Source of the DNA: Bacillota bacterium
GTDB lineage: Bacteria > Bacillota_A > Clostridia > Peptostreptococcales > Anaerovoracaceae
DNA: 5,553 bases
Assembly (NCBI GenBank): GCA_017457585.1
Contig: JAFTHD010000001.1
Span: forward strand, 1-5,553
Reading direction: 5' to 3'
The notes beneath the pieces were generated by a model. The model was not told the DNA's origin and searched no databases. It saw only the letters and a program-made list of their open reading frames with translations. Below are positions 5,205-5,553 of this stretch, one piece after another. The position numbers and the translations under genes were made by a program. Position 1 is the first letter of the stretch. Each line of letters opens with the position of its first letter.

Positions 5205-5534
5205 ATGCAGGATTTTTTGAATAAAGTGACTAAGCAGGCATCAAAGGCTGCAAACATGGCTGGGAACAAAGCATCGGAGATGCTCGAAGTTACTAAATTA
5301 AAGAGCAAACTTAGCGATGTTAATGAAGTTACAAAAGTTACCAAAAATGAAATGGGAGAATACTGTTATGATCTTTATAAAGAAGGCAGCATAACGGATA
5401 CTCACATCATAAATCTCTGTAAGAAAATCGATGCGGCTGCAGAAGCAGCAGCAGAAATCGAAAGGCAAATCGAGAAGGCAAAAGCTGAATATGCTGCGAA
5501 AAACGCAAGTGAGGGGCCAAATCTGAACGATTAG
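5205..5534 (+). CDS. Small coiled-coil protein of unknown function
   Basis: The 109 residues appear almost entirely helical, with no signal peptide or membrane segment, so it should be cytosolic. The N-terminal half (about 1-50) is a Lys/Ala/Ser-rich amphipathic region containing EMLEVTKLKSKLSDV. A hinge, MGEYCYDLYKEG (50-61), follows, then a second helix (about 67-98) with IERQIEKAKAEY and probable coiled-coil character. This layout recalls a Firmicutes family of small proteins with an LEVTKLKSKI / GEYYY..Y..G / coiled-coil pattern that often end in a CxxC zinc ribbon. Here the protein stops at a polar tail (NLND) with no zinc ribbon. No function can be given. The start is well supported by AGGAGG (5193-5198) 6 nt before the ATG. 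It lies 33 nt after smpB and is probably cotranscribed; a TATAAA at 5183-5188 lacks a -35. Confidence 0.85.
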   Translation: MQDFLNKVTKQASKAANMAGNKASEMLEVTKLKSKLSDVNEVTKVTKNEMGEYCYDLYKEGSITDTHIINLCKKIDAAAEAAAEIERQIEKAKAEYAAKNASEGPNLND

Positions 5535-5553
5535 TTTCGATTTGTTTTGAATC

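Overview
The window looks like a chromosomal segment of an anaerobic Firmicute of class Clostridia. The evidence is the clostridial-type Hbd and thiolase, strong AGGAG-type ribosome binding sites, frequent AGA/AGG arginine codons, a RluA-type synthase directly abutting a signal peptidase I gene, and a small coiled-coil protein of a type seen in Firmicutes. A member of the butyrate-forming or amino-acid-fermenting Eubacteriales is plausible; the genus cannot be told from this sequence.

Layout. (1) 2-118 is the C-terminal end of a polar amino-acid ABC transporter ATPase, closed by a strong intrinsic terminator (172-197). (2) An extended -10 promoter directly behind that terminator starts hbd (246-1088) and thl (1134-2312). 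Together they encode two central steps of the acetyl-CoA/butyryl-CoA pathway: thiolase joins two acetyl-CoA, and Hbd reduces or reoxidises the C4 product. Neither crotonase nor butyryl-CoA dehydrogenase is adjacent. (3) 2313-2510 is a convergent intergenic region. It holds a plus-strand terminator for hbd-thl, an orphan ribosome binding site with a two-codon reading frame, and a clean minus-strand terminator. (4) A minus-strand gene (2511-2891) encodes a small membrane-anchored protein that resembles the non-catalytic N-terminal domain of MltG/YceG. (5) A 131-bp divergent promoter region (2892-3022) separates it from a plus-strand cluster and contains a 13-bp palindrome between the two promoters. 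(6) The plus-strand cluster is a RluA-family pseudouridine synthase (3023-3982), signal peptidase I (3983-4537, zero spacing), a 190-bp leader-like gap, smpB (4728-5171) and a 109-aa coiled-coil protein (5205-5534). It is a housekeeping set covering RNA modification, protein export and ribosome rescue.

No mobile element, CRISPR array, tRNA or rRNA was seen. The coding genes are mostly ordinary. The points that deserve a second look are non-coding. The smpB leader carries a tmRNA-5'-end-like sequence, a possible three-way junction, and a near-perfect Shine-Dalgarno sequence with no start codon at normal spacing. The pseudouridine synthase gene appears to be transcribed nearly leaderless. The divergent promoter region has an operator-like palindrome.
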